Shown: positions 18,623-28,233, counted from the first letter of the stretch. The stretch is 64,000 nt of DNA from DASSQJ01 sp963726295 (GCA_963726295.1 CAVSBW010000002.1:558001-622000), one strand, 5' to 3'. A program made the numbers and translations. Notes: generated by a model from the letters alone, not told the origin.

Positions 18623-21171
18623 TCAGTCGGCAACGGCCTCCGGCGCCTCCGACGACTCCGTTGCCGCCGCGTCGGGTGGCAGGTGTTCGCGCTGCCCGAG
18701 CCGCTCGAGCCAGCGCACGAGCTGACGGTGGACCGTCTCCGCCCCCCGCAGCCGTCGGCGCTCGTCGAGGAGGTCGTCATCGACCTGCCACTGCGTCGGG
18801 TGCACGAGCAGCGGGCGGGTCTGCCAGCCGCCCAGACCGCCATGACAGCCGACCAGCTCCTCGAAGGCCGCCACCTCGTCGAGCACGGGGTCGTACAGCG
18901 AGTTCACGTAGATGTCCGGCGCGTCGTCGAAGGAGCAGACCCGGAGGAAGTCCCCGGCGGCGTCGGGACCGAACGGCGCCAGCGGGTCCACACCGATCAC
19001 CTCCCCGGTCAGGAGGTCGTGGGTACCGCCCGCGCCCAGCGCGACCGGTCCGTCGTCCCCCCGGGCCACGACGAACCCGATACCGGGATGGGCCGCGAGC
19101 GCCGCGAGCAGGCCGGGGTGCGCCCGCTCGATGTCGCCGGCGGACTGCCGCGACGGTTCGCGGCTGAACCAGATCCCCCCGAGGTTCCCGGATCCAACCA
19201 CCGTGATCTCCCCGGGCTCGTCGTCCGCAGGCTCCCCGCCGGTGACGGCGTCGGGCCCCATGGGCGCCTCGGGGTCGCGGTCGGCGATGGCGCGGCGGGT
19301 GATCCGGCCACTCACCGACTCCTGCCCTGCGAGCTGCCCGACCAGGAGGTTGACCGGTCCCCAGGCCTCGACCTCGCCGGTGGCGGCGGTCACCGAGTCT
19401 CCCTGCATGTGATCGAGCACCAGCTGCTCGAGCGACTGCCCGTAGCGTTGGAGGAAGGTGGCGCCCTGGCTCTGCCCGTGGTCGGAGACGAGGGCGACGT
19501 GGTACGGCCGCGGCGTGGCGCCCGAGGCGATGACCTGCTCGATGCTCCGCAGCGCGTCGTCGAGGCCGTGAGCGCGGAGAGTGACTCGGCCCGGGTGACG
19601 CCGGCGTGGTGGGCGATCTCGTCGTAGTCCACGAAGTCGACGTAGACCGACCTCGCTCCGCGCACCATCGCCTCGACCACGAGCGCCACGTTGAGGTCGC
19701 GCAGGAAGACGTTCGTGACCGCGCGGAGGACGACGTACGCGCCGCCGCGGTGGATCCTCGGCTCCACGCCGCGGCGTACCTGCGCCCGGGCCTGGAAGAC
19801 CTCCTTGACCATCTCGCCGACAGTGAGGATGAAGGCCCGCAGGATGCCGGCCGGGTGCGTGAAGAACGCGGCGTAGGACCGTGAGGGGCCGAGTCCGAGG
19901 CCGCTGCCGCGGCGCAGTCCGCTCATCGTCAGCAGCGAGGTGGGGGCGTCACCGGAGAACAGGTTGGAGATGCTCACGCCGTCGTCCGCGAGGAGTCCGC
20001 GACCGTCGCTCACCCGCGCCTCGATCACCGTGGCGTCGGCCGGCTTGTTGGCCACCAGGAGACGTCCAAGCTCGCGGTCGTACCAGCGGAACGCCGGGAT
20101 GCCGTCAGTGTTCCCGTGCAGCAGCCCGGCCTGGCTGACCGGTGTCGTCGACGGGACCCGGGCCGTCCACTCGGTCCAGGTGTGCGACCCCGACCGGACC
20201 CACCGGCCGATGGTGGGCAGGTTGCCGGCACGGATCTCGTTCTCCAGCAAGGGTGCCGGGACGCCATCGAGCTGGACGAACACGACCCCCGGCACGTCCG
20301 AGGGCTTCACCGCGCCGCCCCGCACACTCATCCGCATCGCATGCACCGTCAGGTAGTCGCGGCCGTTGATGCTCAGGGCCCACGAGAGCACGGTCATCAC
20401 CAGCGCGTAGACCCATGAGGCGAGGAGCACCGACAGCACCCCGTCGACGTACACACCCGGCGTCAGCCACAGGCCCAGGCCGAGGACCGCGGCGTTCGCG
20501 AAGAGAGCCAGCAGCACCGCTCCCACCCAGCCGAAGACCAGCGCGACCCGCAGGAAGACCGGCTCCAGGACCCACCCGGCCAGCGAGATCATCAGCACGG
20601 CCAGCAGCAGGGCACCCGACGTGCTCGCCCGGATGCCGGGAGTGAGGACGACCGTCCCGCTGAGGACGGCGAGGCGGATGACGAACTCGAGCAACCGGGG
20701 ACGCCCGGGGTCGGGGGCCCCGACGGCCCCGGCCAGGCTCGAACCGCGCTCACCCTCGAAGCGGCGCGACGACGTCGGGGACCAGAGCAGGCCGAGGATG
20801 ACCAGGGAGCTGAGGAGGCTGAGGATCCCGTTCCACGACTGGGCGTCGAGCTGCGAGACCAGCAACCACGCCTGCGCCTGTCGGAGCGCCAGCAGCAGGG
20901 TGAGCACCAGGCGGGCGGCGTTGACCCCGCGGAGGAGGAGGACGGCGAGCACGATCTGAGCCACGCCCAGGACCACGACACCGGTGCCGAGGACCACCAG
21001 GGCGAGGCGCGTCTGGTCGATGGTGAGTCCTTCGATCGCGTCCAGCTCGGCGCTTCGCGCGGCGAAGAGGAGGAGTGCTCCGGTCGCGTCCTCGAGTATC
21101 CCCACGAGGACGGTGAGGACGACCACGGCGGTCACGGCCCTGGGCCGGCCGGTGGGCCGCGGCGAACTCAT
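18623..21171 (-). pseudogene. membrane-anchored alkaline phosphatase/phosphodiesterase family protein, one frameshift
   Basis: Read through one shift near 19564-19569, this is a single protein of about 848 residues. It has an N-terminal domain of about eight hydrophobic helices (often annotated as phage-holin-like) and a C-terminal type I phosphodiesterase domain. Metal-site motifs are VQLDGVPAPLL, PSTTPVSQAGLLHG with a Thr nucleophile, DFVDYDEIAHHAG and, after the shift, VSDHGQSQGATF. The frame changes in ESLSAL, where adding one G gives the family reading TGLDDALRSIEQ. Unless corrected, the shift removes the VSDHG metal ligands and the last third. It may be a genuine loss or a sequencing error. 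Confidence 0.8.
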
Positions 21172-21388
21172 TGAGGCAGCCTGTCAGGCCGGGATGAGGA
21201 CCACGAGCAGCAACACGACCCGGTGAGCCGGCGCCTGGGAGGTTTCGTGGTCGCTGTGACGCGGGCGGCGAGGATGCCGGCGCGGCATCGTCCGTTCGGC
21301 CCTCCTCGTGGGTGTCCACCTGCACGGTCGGTCGCCCCGGGAGGACGATCAGCGGCACCTCGTCCCCTGCACCGGAGGTCCCGTCCCC

Positions 21389-22234
21389 ATGTCACTGTCC
21401 AGAGTGGGCGTCGCGCTCGGAGGCGCGGTCGCCGTCGTCCTCGGAGGAAGCATCGCGGCCGTGGCCGCGACCGGCCCCGACACCAACGTCACCCAGCAGC
21501 AGCCGCCCGACGAGTCGACCTCCACCGCGCAGGAAGAGGGCGACCCGCAGGACGGGGAGAACTCCGACGGCACCGACACCGGTGACGACACCCCGGCAGG
21601 TGGCGACACTGCGACCGGGGAGGGCGCCGAGGAGGACGGCACCGGGGAGGAGCCGGCCGACGCCCAGGAGGGCGACGGCACCGACCAGGAGCCGGCCGAC
21701 GCCGAGGCCACCGACGTCGCGGAGGTCACGTACCTCCAGGGCCCCGACCCGATGGGTCCGGCCCACTTCGGCCTCTGCAACGCGTGGTCGCACGTCATGA
21801 ACTCGAACGCCAAGGCCCTCGAGCGCTCACCGGCGTTCCTCAACATCCAGTCGGTCGGGTGCGACGACGTCTGGGGCACTGCGTCGGCGGACACCACCAC
21901 CACGGAGCAGTCCACCGAGGAGGAGACGCCCTCGGAGGGCACCGCCGCGGACGAGGAGTCCGGCGACGACGCGGCCGCGGAGCCCCAGGAGGAGCAGGCC
22001 GACGACACCGAGACCGCCAGGACCTCGGCCAAGGCCACGAAGGCCACGAAGGCCACAAAGGCTACGAAGGCCACGAAGGCCACGAAGGCCACAAAGGCCA
22101 ACAAGGCCAAGAAGACGACATTCTCGACCCGCCACACGACGACGTCCCCCGGCAAGTCCGGGACCAAGGGCAAGTCCGGCACCAAGGGCAAGTCCGGCAC
22201 CAAGGGCAGGTCCGGGGCCCGCGGCCGGGGCTGA
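21389..22234 (+). CDS. secreted low-complexity repeat protein
   Basis: A 281-residue protein. Residues 1-28 form a signal peptide or anchor (SRVGVALGGAVAVVLGGS). About 75 very acidic Asp/Glu/Thr/Gly-rich residues follow. A short conserved domain of about 50 residues, MGPAHFGLCNAWSHVM through SVGCDDVWG, carries two cysteines. After a second acidic stretch, the end is strongly basic with KAT and KSGTKG repeats. The LCNAW/C pattern recurs in actinobacterial exported proteins of unknown function. GGAGG is 9 bases before the ATG. The acid-to-base gradient suggests a cell-surface or polyanion-binding role, by inference only. Confidence 0.75.
   Translation: MSLSRVGVALGGAVAVVLGGSIAAVAATGPDTNVTQQQPPDESTSTAQEEGDPQDGENSDGTDTGDDTPAGGDTATGEGAEEDGTGEEPADAQEGDGTDQEPADAEATDVAEVTYLQGPDPMGPAHFGLCNAWSHVMNSNAKALERSPAFLNIQSVGCDDVWGTASADTTTTEQSTEEETPSEGTAADEESGDDAAAEPQEEQADDTETARTSAKATKATKATKATKATKATKATKANKAKKTTFSTRHTTTSPGKSGTKGKSGTKGKSGTKGRSGARGRG
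22031..22111 (+). repeat. 9-base tandem repeat encoding Lys-Ala-Thr
   Basis: Nine units of the AAGGCCACG type in a row, seven encoding KAT and the last two KAN and KAK. The units differ only at third or single positions. The unit is a multiple of three, so copy-number changes would alter tail length without shifting frame. Confidence 0.9.
22151..22219 (+). repeat. 18-base tandem repeat encoding Gly-Lys-Ser-Gly-Thr-Lys
   Basis: Three nearly identical 18-base units (22151-22168, 22169-22186, 22187-22204) plus a partial fourth at the 3' end of the repeat protein gene. They encode GKSGTK repeats. Confidence 0.9.
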
Positions 22235-22257
22235 CCCGACCCGCACCACGCCGGAGG

Positions 22258-22286
22258 GGGGCCGGTGGCACGACGCCGCCGGCCCC
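22258..22286 (+). terminator. hairpin terminator after the repeat protein gene
   Basis: A 12-pair stem, GGGGCCGGTGGC at 22258-22269 with GCCGCCGGCCCC at 22275-22286 (one G-T pair), with a 5-base loop and then TTT. It lies 24 bases after the stop codon. Confidence 0.7.
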
Positions 22287-22492
22287 TTTCGCTGTGTGCA
22301 GATGATTCCGTCACGACCGGCTTCATACCGCGCGGGGCACTGCAGGCGTTCGTGGTCACACACCGGACGGGGGTTGTCCGGCGGACGAGCCGACTGTCGG
22401 TGTCACAAGGACCGGGGTGGCGTCGGAACGACAACGGGAGAACCCAGCCCGACCGGATGTGCCTGCGCTGGTCGGACGGGGTTCCCGTCGAG

Positions 22493-22565
22493 TGGAGCTG
22501 CGGGGATTCGAACCCCGGACCTTCTCATTGCGAACGAGACGCGCTACCAACTGCGCCACAGCCCC
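22493..22565 (-). tRNA. tRNA-Ala (anticodon CGC)
   Basis: A 73-base cloverleaf on the minus strand. The acceptor stem GGGGCTG/CAGCTCC includes the G3-U70 pair that marks alanine tRNA. The anticodon loop TTCGCAA gives CGC, which reads GCG codons. The T arm CCGGGGTTCGAATCCCCG is intact and the discriminator base is A. CCA is not encoded. Confidence 0.95.
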
Positions 22566-22665
22566 GAGTGCGGGAGAAACGATAACACCAGCGTGCGGGG
22601 CGTCCGTAACCGGCGCAGACCCACCGGGACCCCCGATGGCGGAGCCACCGCCTAGGCTCACGCCC

Positions 22666-23997
22666 ATGCGACTCCGACTGCCCGACGCCGCTCGGCGACG
22701 CCCCGGGCCGGCCGACCTGCCCAGCACGCTCGGCGGGATGGAAGACGCCCACCCCTGGCTCGAGGACGACCAGCGCAGGCACCCCGAGTGGTCGGTGCCG
22801 CTCGGCGTCCGGACCGCGAGCGAGTGGGCATGGCGCGCCATCATCATCGCCGTCGCCGTCATCGGCGTCCTCTACCTCACCAGCCTGCTGTCCGAGGTCG
22901 TCATCCCGCTGCTCGTGGCGCTGCTGCTCGCCGCGCTGCTCGGACCGGTGCACCAGACCCTCTTCCGGATAATGCCTCGAGGACTGGCGGCGTTCCTCAC
23001 CGTGGTCGGCACCCTCGCCGTCATCGGCGGCCTCCTGTCGTTCGTGGGGTCGCAGCTCATCAGCCAGCTCGACGACATCACGACCAAGGTGACCGAGGGC
23101 ATCGCCACGACGCGTGACTGGGTCCGCACGAGCTTCGGCGTCACCGACGACCAGATCGAGCGCTGGCTCGACCAGGCCCGCGAGGCGCTCAGCTCCGGCA
23201 ACCTCACCGACACCGCCGCGAGTGCCGGCCTGACCGCGGGCCACCTGGTGGCGGGCTTCTTCCTCGCCCTGTTCACGCTGTTCTTCTTCCTCTACGACGG
23301 CAGCAGCATCTGGGGGTGGGCGGTACGCCTCTTCCCGCGCGGCGTTCGCCAGAGGGTCCACTCCTCCGGCCTGATCGCCTGGGGCCAGCTCTGCGCCTTC
23401 AGCCGGGCGACGATCTTCGTCGCCGCGATCGACGCCATCGGCATCGGCGTCGGCGCCGCCATCCTCGGTGTCCCGTTCGCGTCCGGGATCGGCCTCATCG
23501 TCTTCTTCGGCGCCTTCATCCCGATCGTCGGTGCGACGATCTCGGGCGCCGTCGCGGTCCTGCTCGCCCTTGTCGCCCTCGGCCCCATCCAGGCCCTGAT
23601 CATGCTGGGCATCATCATCGGCGTGCAGCAGCTCGAGGCCCACCTGCTCCAGCCGCTGCTCATCGGACGCGCGATGCGCATCCACCCGCTCGCCGTGATC
23701 CTCGCCATCGCCGCGGGCATCATGCTCGCCGGAATCATCGGCGGCCTCATCGCCGTCCCGACCGTCGCCGTGCTCAACGCCGTCGGCCACCACCTGCTCG
23801 ACTCCCCACCAGCCGAGGACGGCATCCCCCCGGGAGGCCGCCGCACTCCCGGGGGCATCATCGGCGCGGACGGCGTCAGCGAGGCCGAGGAGGACGCGGA
23901 GGACGTCGAGGGACGCACGGAGGCCGCCGACGAGGTCGGTACCGAGCTCCCGGAGCGCCGGGCCTCGCAGGACGACGGGGATCCGACACGCGCCTGA
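22666..23997 (+). CDS. AI-2E family transporter-like membrane protein
   Basis: A 443-residue polytopic protein of the PF01594 family, named for autoinducer-2 export in some members but also linked to ion transport. It has about eight hydrophobic helices in the family arrangement, with VIPLLVALLLAALLGPVHQ early, FFLYDGSSIWGW mid-protein, VFFGAFIPIVGATISG and QQLEAHLLQPLLIGRAM, and an acidic tail. TAGGCT is 7 bases before the ATG at 22666, so the start is likely leaderless; the open frame upstream crosses the tRNA and is not coding. It is convergent with glpR. Confidence 0.88.
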   Translation: MRLRLPDAARRRPGPADLPSTLGGMEDAHPWLEDDQRRHPEWSVPLGVRTASEWAWRAIIIAVAVIGVLYLTSLLSEVVIPLLVALLLAALLGPVHQTLFRIMPRGLAAFLTVVGTLAVIGGLLSFVGSQLISQLDDITTKVTEGIATTRDWVRTSFGVTDDQIERWLDQAREALSSGNLTDTAASAGLTAGHLVAGFFLALFTLFFFLYDGSSIWGWAVRLFPRGVRQRVHSSGLIAWGQLCAFSRATIFVAAIDAIGIGVGAAILGVPFASGIGLIVFFGAFIPIVGATISGAVAVLLALVALGPIQALIMLGIIIGVQQLEAHLLQPLLIGRAMRIHPLAVILAIAAGIMLAGIIGGLIAVPTVAVLNAVGHHLLDSPPAEDGIPPGGRRTPGGIIGADGVSEAEEDAEDVEGRTEAADEVGTELPERRASQDDGDPTRA

Positions 23998-24093
23998 GCC
24001 CGGAAGCGTCGCGGGCGCACGCGCCTCCGCCCACCGGGGCGGGTCCGGACCGGCCCGGGGCCGGACGGGGGGTGCCGCCGGCCGCGGGCTCGC

Positions 24094-25230
24094 TCAGGCG
24101 CCGGCGACGCGGCGCTCGGGCACGCCGTCCTCGTCCGGCAGGGGCACGGGCTTGGGGTCGGGCGTCACCTCGGCGGGCTGCACCTCGGGGCGCTCGGCCC
24201 GCGCCTTCATCGTGTAGGTGGGCCGCGGGACCGGGACGGGCTCCCAGGTGAGGGGGATGTCGTCCTCGTCGACGAGGTGCACGTACTCGATGCGCTCGGG
24301 CTCGTCGGGGACCACGTCCTCGAACACAGCGGTGGCAGCGGGCTCCTCGGCCGCCGGCTCCTCGGCCGCGGGGGCCTCGACGACCGGGGTGTCGGCCGGG
24401 GCCGGCGCCGCGGTGGCGTCCCCTGCCGTGGCGGGAGCCGTGACGACCGCCGGCGAGTCCTCGACGACCGGGGTCGACAGGGGGTGGGCCGAGGCCGAGG
24501 ACCGGGCCGTGGCGGGGCGCGCGCCTGTGGCGGACGTCCTGCGGCGCACCGTCGCGGCGCGGCGACGAGCCGCTCGCAGGCGCTGCTCGGCGCGGACGCC
24601 GGCGCGCACGTAGGCGAATGAGGCGACGAGGGCGAACCCAGCAGGGGCCAAAGCCCAAGGCGCCAGCGAGCCGAGGCTCACGAGGACCGAGATGCCCACG
24701 AGCTCGACGAGGGCCACGAGCATGAGCAGGGCACGCACCCTGCGGGACGGGCGGACGCGGGCCGGCGCCGGCAGCCGGGCGGACCGCTCGCCGGAGGGGG
24801 CGGGCCCACCGGACGACGCGGGTGCGGAGGCGGGCGCGACGGGGCGCGGGGTGGCAGTGGCGGTGGCAGGCGACTCGGTGCCGGAGGGGCGGCCGGCCGC
24901 CCTCTGGGGCGACATGGTCCGCGGCTCGGCCTCGTCGATCCGGGTGGTCATCATGGGGTTCAGCGGCTCGCTCGCGACCGCGCGCTTGACGAGCACCTGC
25001 GGGCGCGTCGTCGCCTTGGCGGGGTGGACGTTCCAGGACCGCGGCGCCGGCTCGGAGAGGTCGGTGCGGGGGGTGGTGTCCCGTCGCTCGAGGACGCGCA
25101 TCGCCTCACTGAACTGCTCGACGGAGCGGGCGGTGGCCAGGTGGTCGCGCCGCCGGATCCAGTACTGCAGGAAGTAGGCAGCCCAGACACCGAGGAGGAC
25201 GATGAAGATCAGACTGGACGGCGACCACAC
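24094..25230 (-). CDS. glpR: GlpR/SepX-like divisome membrane protein
   Basis: A 378-residue membrane protein. One transmembrane helix is at the extreme N terminus (SSLIFIVLLGVWAAYFLQYW), followed by the conserved RRRDHLATARSVEQFSEAMRVL. After a low-complexity linker, a second pair of helices lies at about residues 150-190 (RALLMLVALVELVGISVLV). A long Ala/Pro/Glu-rich tail ends the protein. This architecture, and its place at the end of a galU-moeA/glp-moaC-mogA-GNAT cluster, match the actinobacterial proteins called SepX in Streptomyces and GlpR in Corynebacterium, which act in septation. The GTG has TACCGT 7 bases upstream, inside the end of the GNAT gene. The symbol is inferred by synteny and architecture. 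Confidence 0.7.
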   Translation of the reverse strand: MWSPSSLIFIVLLGVWAAYFLQYWIRRRDHLATARSVEQFSEAMRVLERRDTTPRTDLSEPAPRSWNVHPAKATTRPQVLVKRAVASEPLNPMMTTRIDEAEPRTMSPQRAAGRPSGTESPATATATPRPVAPASAPASSGGPAPSGERSARLPAPARVRPSRRVRALLMLVALVELVGISVLVSLGSLAPWALAPAGFALVASFAYVRAGVRAEQRLRAARRRAATVRRRTSATGARPATARSSASAHPLSTPVVEDSPAVVTAPATAGDATAAPAPADTPVVEAPAAEEPAAEEPAATAVFEDVVPDEPERIEYVHLVDEDDIPLTWEPVPVPRPTYTMKARAERPEVQPAEVTPDPKPVPLPDEDGVPERRVAGA

Positions 25231-25232
25231 GC

Positions 25233-26024
25233 CTAAGACGGTAGGCGTGGGTCCGCGTCCGGTCTCGGACCTGAGTCGGTGTGTCGCGCAAGTGACTCGT
25301 GTGACGACTGTGTCTGGCGAGCATCGGCCTCCCCGACGACCAGCCGGGCCAGTCGCTCCTGCAGCGTCTCGCCCGCGAGGTCCTCGGTCGTGAGCGCGAA
25401 TGACAGGTGGTCGCGCCAGGCTCCGGCGATGTGGAGGTAGTGCGGCCGGCGCCCCTCCGACCTGAACCCCAGCTTGCGCACGACGGCCAGGCTGGCCGTG
25501 TTCTCCGGACGGATGTTGACCTCGATGCGGTGCAGCCCCTGGCCCAGCACGAGGTGGTCCCCGAGCACTGCCACGGCGGTGGGCGTCACCAACTGACCGG
25601 CGACCGACCGGCTCACCCAGTACCCCATGGTGCAGGAACGGAAGGACCCGAGCACGATCGTCCCGGCGTTGACCTGGCCGACCAGGCGTCCCTCCACCTC
25701 GACGACGAGTGGAAGCCCCCGACCCGCGGTCGCCTCGGCCTCGTACTGGACGAGGAGCTCCTCGAAGGTCTTGGCCGGAGAGTCGGGATCGGGCGAGGTG
25801 GCGTCCCAGGGCTCGAGCCATGACGCGTTCGCCCTCCGCACGCTCTGGAAGACCCCTGCGTCGGCCGGAGTGAGCGGCCGGAGCACGAGGTCCACGCCGG
25901 TGGGGGTGCGACCGCGGAGCCGGACCGGCCACTGCCAGGCGGCAGGCGCCGGCGCCTCGAGCGCGGCCTGATGCGCCGGCGCCAGCCCGCGCCACCAGCG
26001 ACCCACCGCCCCTCCCCTCGTCAC
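25233..26024 (-). CDS. GNAT acetyltransferase, RimJ/RimL-like
   Basis: A protein of about 263 residues resembling ribosomal-protein-serine/alanine acetyltransferases. The core reads LRPLTPADAGVFQSVRR at the N-terminal side, then GLPLVVEVEGRLVGQV, MGYWVSRSVAGQLVTP (acetyl-CoA loop region), HRIEVNIRPENTASLAVVRKLGFRSEG and HYLHIAGAWRDHLSFAL, a typical RimJ ending. GTG codons at 26024 and 26006 both have purine-rich sequence upstream; I give the longer. It begins 11 bases after mogA and ends 2 bases before glpR. Confidence 0.88.
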   Translation of the reverse strand: MTRGGAVGRWWRGLAPAHQAALEAPAPAAWQWPVRLRGRTPTGVDLVLRPLTPADAGVFQSVRRANASWLEPWDATSPDPDSPAKTFEELLVQYEAEATAGRGLPLVVEVEGRLVGQVNAGTIVLGSFRSCTMGYWVSRSVAGQLVTPTAVAVLGDHLVLGQGLHRIEVNIRPENTASLAVVRKLGFRSEGRRPHYLHIAGAWRDHLSFALTTEDLAGETLQERLARLVVGEADARQTQSSHESLARHTDSGPRPDADPRLPS

Positions 26025-26034
26025 GGCCGGCCCC

Positions 26035-26532
26035 TCAGTGATCCCCACCGCGCACCTGGTCCAGGGCGTGCGGCAGCACCTCGGCGAGCACCGCCATGGC
26101 GTCGCGGACGCCGCCCGTGGACCCCGGCAGGTTGACGACGAGCGCCCGCCCGGCCAGCCCCGCGAGGCCCCGGGACAGGATCGCCGTCGGGACGCCCTGG
26201 GCGACCCCGCGGGCGCGGATGGCCTCCGCCAGCCCCGGCACCTCACGGTCGATCAGCGGCCGGGTCGCCTCGGGCGTGCCGTCGGTGGGGGTCAGGCCGG
26301 TTCCCCCGGTCGTGACGAGCAGGTCGGGGGCGGTGGCGAGTGCGGCGGCGAGGGCCTCGGCCACCTGCGGGCCGTCCGGGACGACGGTGGGGTCGGCGAC
26401 CTCGCAGCCCCACTCCCGCAGTGTCTGCGCGACGAGCTCGCCGCCGCGGTCGGGGTAGACGCCCTCGGCCGCTCGAGTCGAGCACGTGACGACGACGGCC
26501 CGGCGGCCGGAGAGGTCGGTGCCGCCGCTCAC
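26035..26532 (-). CDS. mogA: molybdopterin adenylyltransferase-like MogA/MoaB protein
   Basis: A 165-residue protein that would adenylylate molybdopterin during molybdenum cofactor synthesis. Markers are VVVTCSTRAAEGVYPDRGGEL, VPDGPQVAEAL, LLVTTGGTGLTPTDGTPEATRPL (the conserved TTGGTG nucleotide loop) and LVVNLPGSTGGVRDAM. The GTG start overlaps the moaC stop by 4 bases (GTGA), so translation is coupled. Confidence 0.93.
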   Translation of the reverse strand: MSGGTDLSGRRAVVVTCSTRAAEGVYPDRGGELVAQTLREWGCEVADPTVVPDGPQVAEALAAALATAPDLLVTTGGTGLTPTDGTPEATRPLIDREVPGLAEAIRARGVAQGVPTAILSRGLAGLAGRALVVNLPGSTGGVRDAMAVLAEVLPHALDQVRGGDH

Positions 26533-27020
26533 GAGCCCTCCTCCCAGTCGCCCGAGCGCCCACCGGACTTCGCGGTGACCCGCACGTCGGTGATGCGGGC
26601 GTGCTTGTCGACCGACTTGACCATGTCGACGAGGGCGAGGGCGGCAACCGACACGGCCGTCAGCGCCTCCATCTCGATGCCCGTGCGGTCGGCGGTGCGG
26701 GCCTCGGCCCGGATGGCGACGCCGTCGTCGAGGACCTCGAGGTCGACCTCGACCGCGTGCACGGCCACCGGGTGGGCCAGGGGGACGAGCTCGGGGGTGC
26801 GCTTGACGGCCTGGATGCCCGCGATGCGCGCGACGGCGAGCGCGTCCCCCTTGGGCACGGTTCCGTCGCGGAGCGCCGCCACCGCCTGCGGCGAGAGCCG
26901 CACCGTCCCGCGGGCCTCGGCCCGCCGGGCCGTGACGGCCTTGGCGGAGACGTCGACCATGTGGGCGCTGCCGTCGGAGCGCACGTGGGTGAGCCCCGCT
27001 GCGGGTCGGTCCTCAGCCAC
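26529..27020 (-). CDS. moaC: cyclic pyranopterin monophosphate synthase
   Basis: A 163-residue enzyme that closes the cyclic pyranopterin monophosphate ring in molybdenum cofactor synthesis. Family markers are SAHMVDVSAKAVTARRAEARG, KGDALAVARIAGIQAVKRTPELVPLAHPV and EARTADRTGIEMEALTAVSVAALALVDMVKS, with the catalytic Lys and Asp residues present. I take the GTG at 27020, which overlaps the moeA stop by 8 bases; an earlier GTG at 27077 would overlap moeA by 65 bases. The C terminus (AKSGGRSGDWEEGS) is usual for actinobacteria. Confidence 0.94.
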   Translation of the reverse strand: MAEDRPAAGLTHVRSDGSAHMVDVSAKAVTARRAEARGTVRLSPQAVAALRDGTVPKGDALAVARIAGIQAVKRTPELVPLAHPVAVHAVEVDLEVLDDGVAIRAEARTADRTGIEMEALTAVSVAALALVDMVKSVDKHARITDVRVTAKSGGRSGDWEEGS

Positions 27021-28233
27021 GGGCCCGGTCCCGTCCGAGGAGGGGGACGCACCGGAGCCGGTCGCCCTCACGGACACCGTCGGCCTCCGCGGGGACCACC
27101 GCCAGTGCCGTGGCCGAGGCGAGAGCGCCGAGCATGTGCGAGCCCTGTCCCCCGCTCGGCATGGCGACGCCGTCCTCGACGACGACCCGCGTCATCTCCG
27201 TCCGCCCGACGACCTTCGACCACGCGCAGCCGGCGACGGCCCCGAAGGACGCGTCGTCGTCCGGGTCCAGGCCGGCCATGGCGCGCAGCGCCGGGAGCAC
27301 GAACACGTGGAAGGACACGAACGAGCTGACCGGGTTGCCGGGCAGCGTGACCACGGGGATGCGGCGTGGCCCGACCAGGCCGCATCCCTGCGGCATCCCC
27401 GGCCGCATCGCGACCTTGACGAACTCGACGCCCCCATCGGCCGCGAGCACCTCCTTGACCGTGTCGTACACCCCCATCGACACTCCGCCGCTGGTGATGA
27501 CGAGGTCGGGGTCGCCCTCGGGGTCAGCCAGGAAGCCCCGCACGGCGGCGGCCTCGTCGGGAAGGTGGGGCGAGCTCGCCACCTCACCCCCCGCGGCCTC
27601 GACGAGGGCACGGAGCATGACGTTGTTGGAGTCGATGATCTGCCCGTGCTCGAGCGGGCTGCCCGGCGGCACCAGCTCGTCGCCGGTCGACACCACGCAG
27701 ACGCGCGGGGCCCGCCGGGTGCGGAGGTCGGCGACGTTGACCGCGGCCGCCAGGCCGAGGTGGCCGGGGCCCAGCCGCACCCCGGCCCGGAGCACGACGT
27801 CCCCGGTCCGGACGTCCTCGCCCCGTCGGCGTACGTGTCGGCCGAGCTCGGGCTCCAACCGCACCACGACCTCGCGGTCCCCGCCGTCGGTGCGCTCGAC
27901 CGGCACGACGGCGTCGGCCCCGTGCGGCATCGGGGCGCCGGTCATGATCCGCATCGTGCGCCCCTCCGGGAGGACGTGGCGGGTCGTGTCACCGGCGGCA
28001 ACGTCCCCGTCGACCGGCAGCGTCACCGGCGATCGCTCGGTGGCGCCGGCGAGCTCGCCGGCCCGCACGGCGTACCCGTCCATCGCCGAGTTGTCGAAGC
28101 CGGGCAGGTCGACTGCGGCGACCACGTCCTGCGCCAGCACTCGCCCGAGCGCCGCGCCCACGGGAACGGTCTCCACCGACAGTCCCTCCACCAGGGCGAG
28201 CACGGCCGCCCGGTGCTCCTCCACGCTGCGCAT
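27013..28233 (-). CDS. moeA: MoeA family protein; molybdopterin molybdotransferase or division protein Glp
   Basis: A 406-residue protein with all MoeA domains: LPGFDNSAMDGYAVR, RIMTGAPMPHGADAVVPVE, RRRGEDVRTGDVVL, the MogA-like domain with VCVVSTGDELVPPG, IIDSNNVML, DLVITSGGVSMG and VTLPGNPVSSFVSF, and a small beta-barrel at the end. It inserts molybdenum into the cofactor. In corynebacteria the paralogue at this locus, Glp, is a gephyrin-like cell-division factor that binds FtsZ and the receptor GlpR. The neighbours moaC and mogA favour cofactor synthesis, while galU and glpR favour Glp; both may be true. Confidence 0.9.
   Translation of the reverse strand: MRSVEEHRAAVLALVEGLSVETVPVGAALGRVLAQDVVAAVDLPGFDNSAMDGYAVRAGELAGATERSPVTLPVDGDVAAGDTTRHVLPEGRTMRIMTGAPMPHGADAVVPVERTDGGDREVVVRLEPELGRHVRRRGEDVRTGDVVLRAGVRLGPGHLGLAAAVNVADLRTRRAPRVCVVSTGDELVPPGSPLEHGQIIDSNNVMLRALVEAAGGEVASSPHLPDEAAAVRGFLADPEGDPDLVITSGGVSMGVYDTVKEVLAADGGVEFVKVAMRPGMPQGCGLVGPRRIPVVTLPGNPVSSFVSFHVFVLPALRAMAGLDPDDDASFGAVAGCAWSKVVGRTEMTRVVVEDGVAMPSGGQGSHMLGALASATALAVVPAEADGVREGDRLRCVPLLGRDRARG

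Noticed and set aside
22031..22219. Tandem repeats that could be mistaken for a CRISPR array
   Set aside because: There are no spacers; the repeats are contiguous, in frame and translated, within a secreted protein gene.
24040..24093. GC-rich inverted bases between the AI-2E and glpR genes as a terminator
   Set aside because: Only six paired bases with a 12-base loop; expected by chance in this composition.
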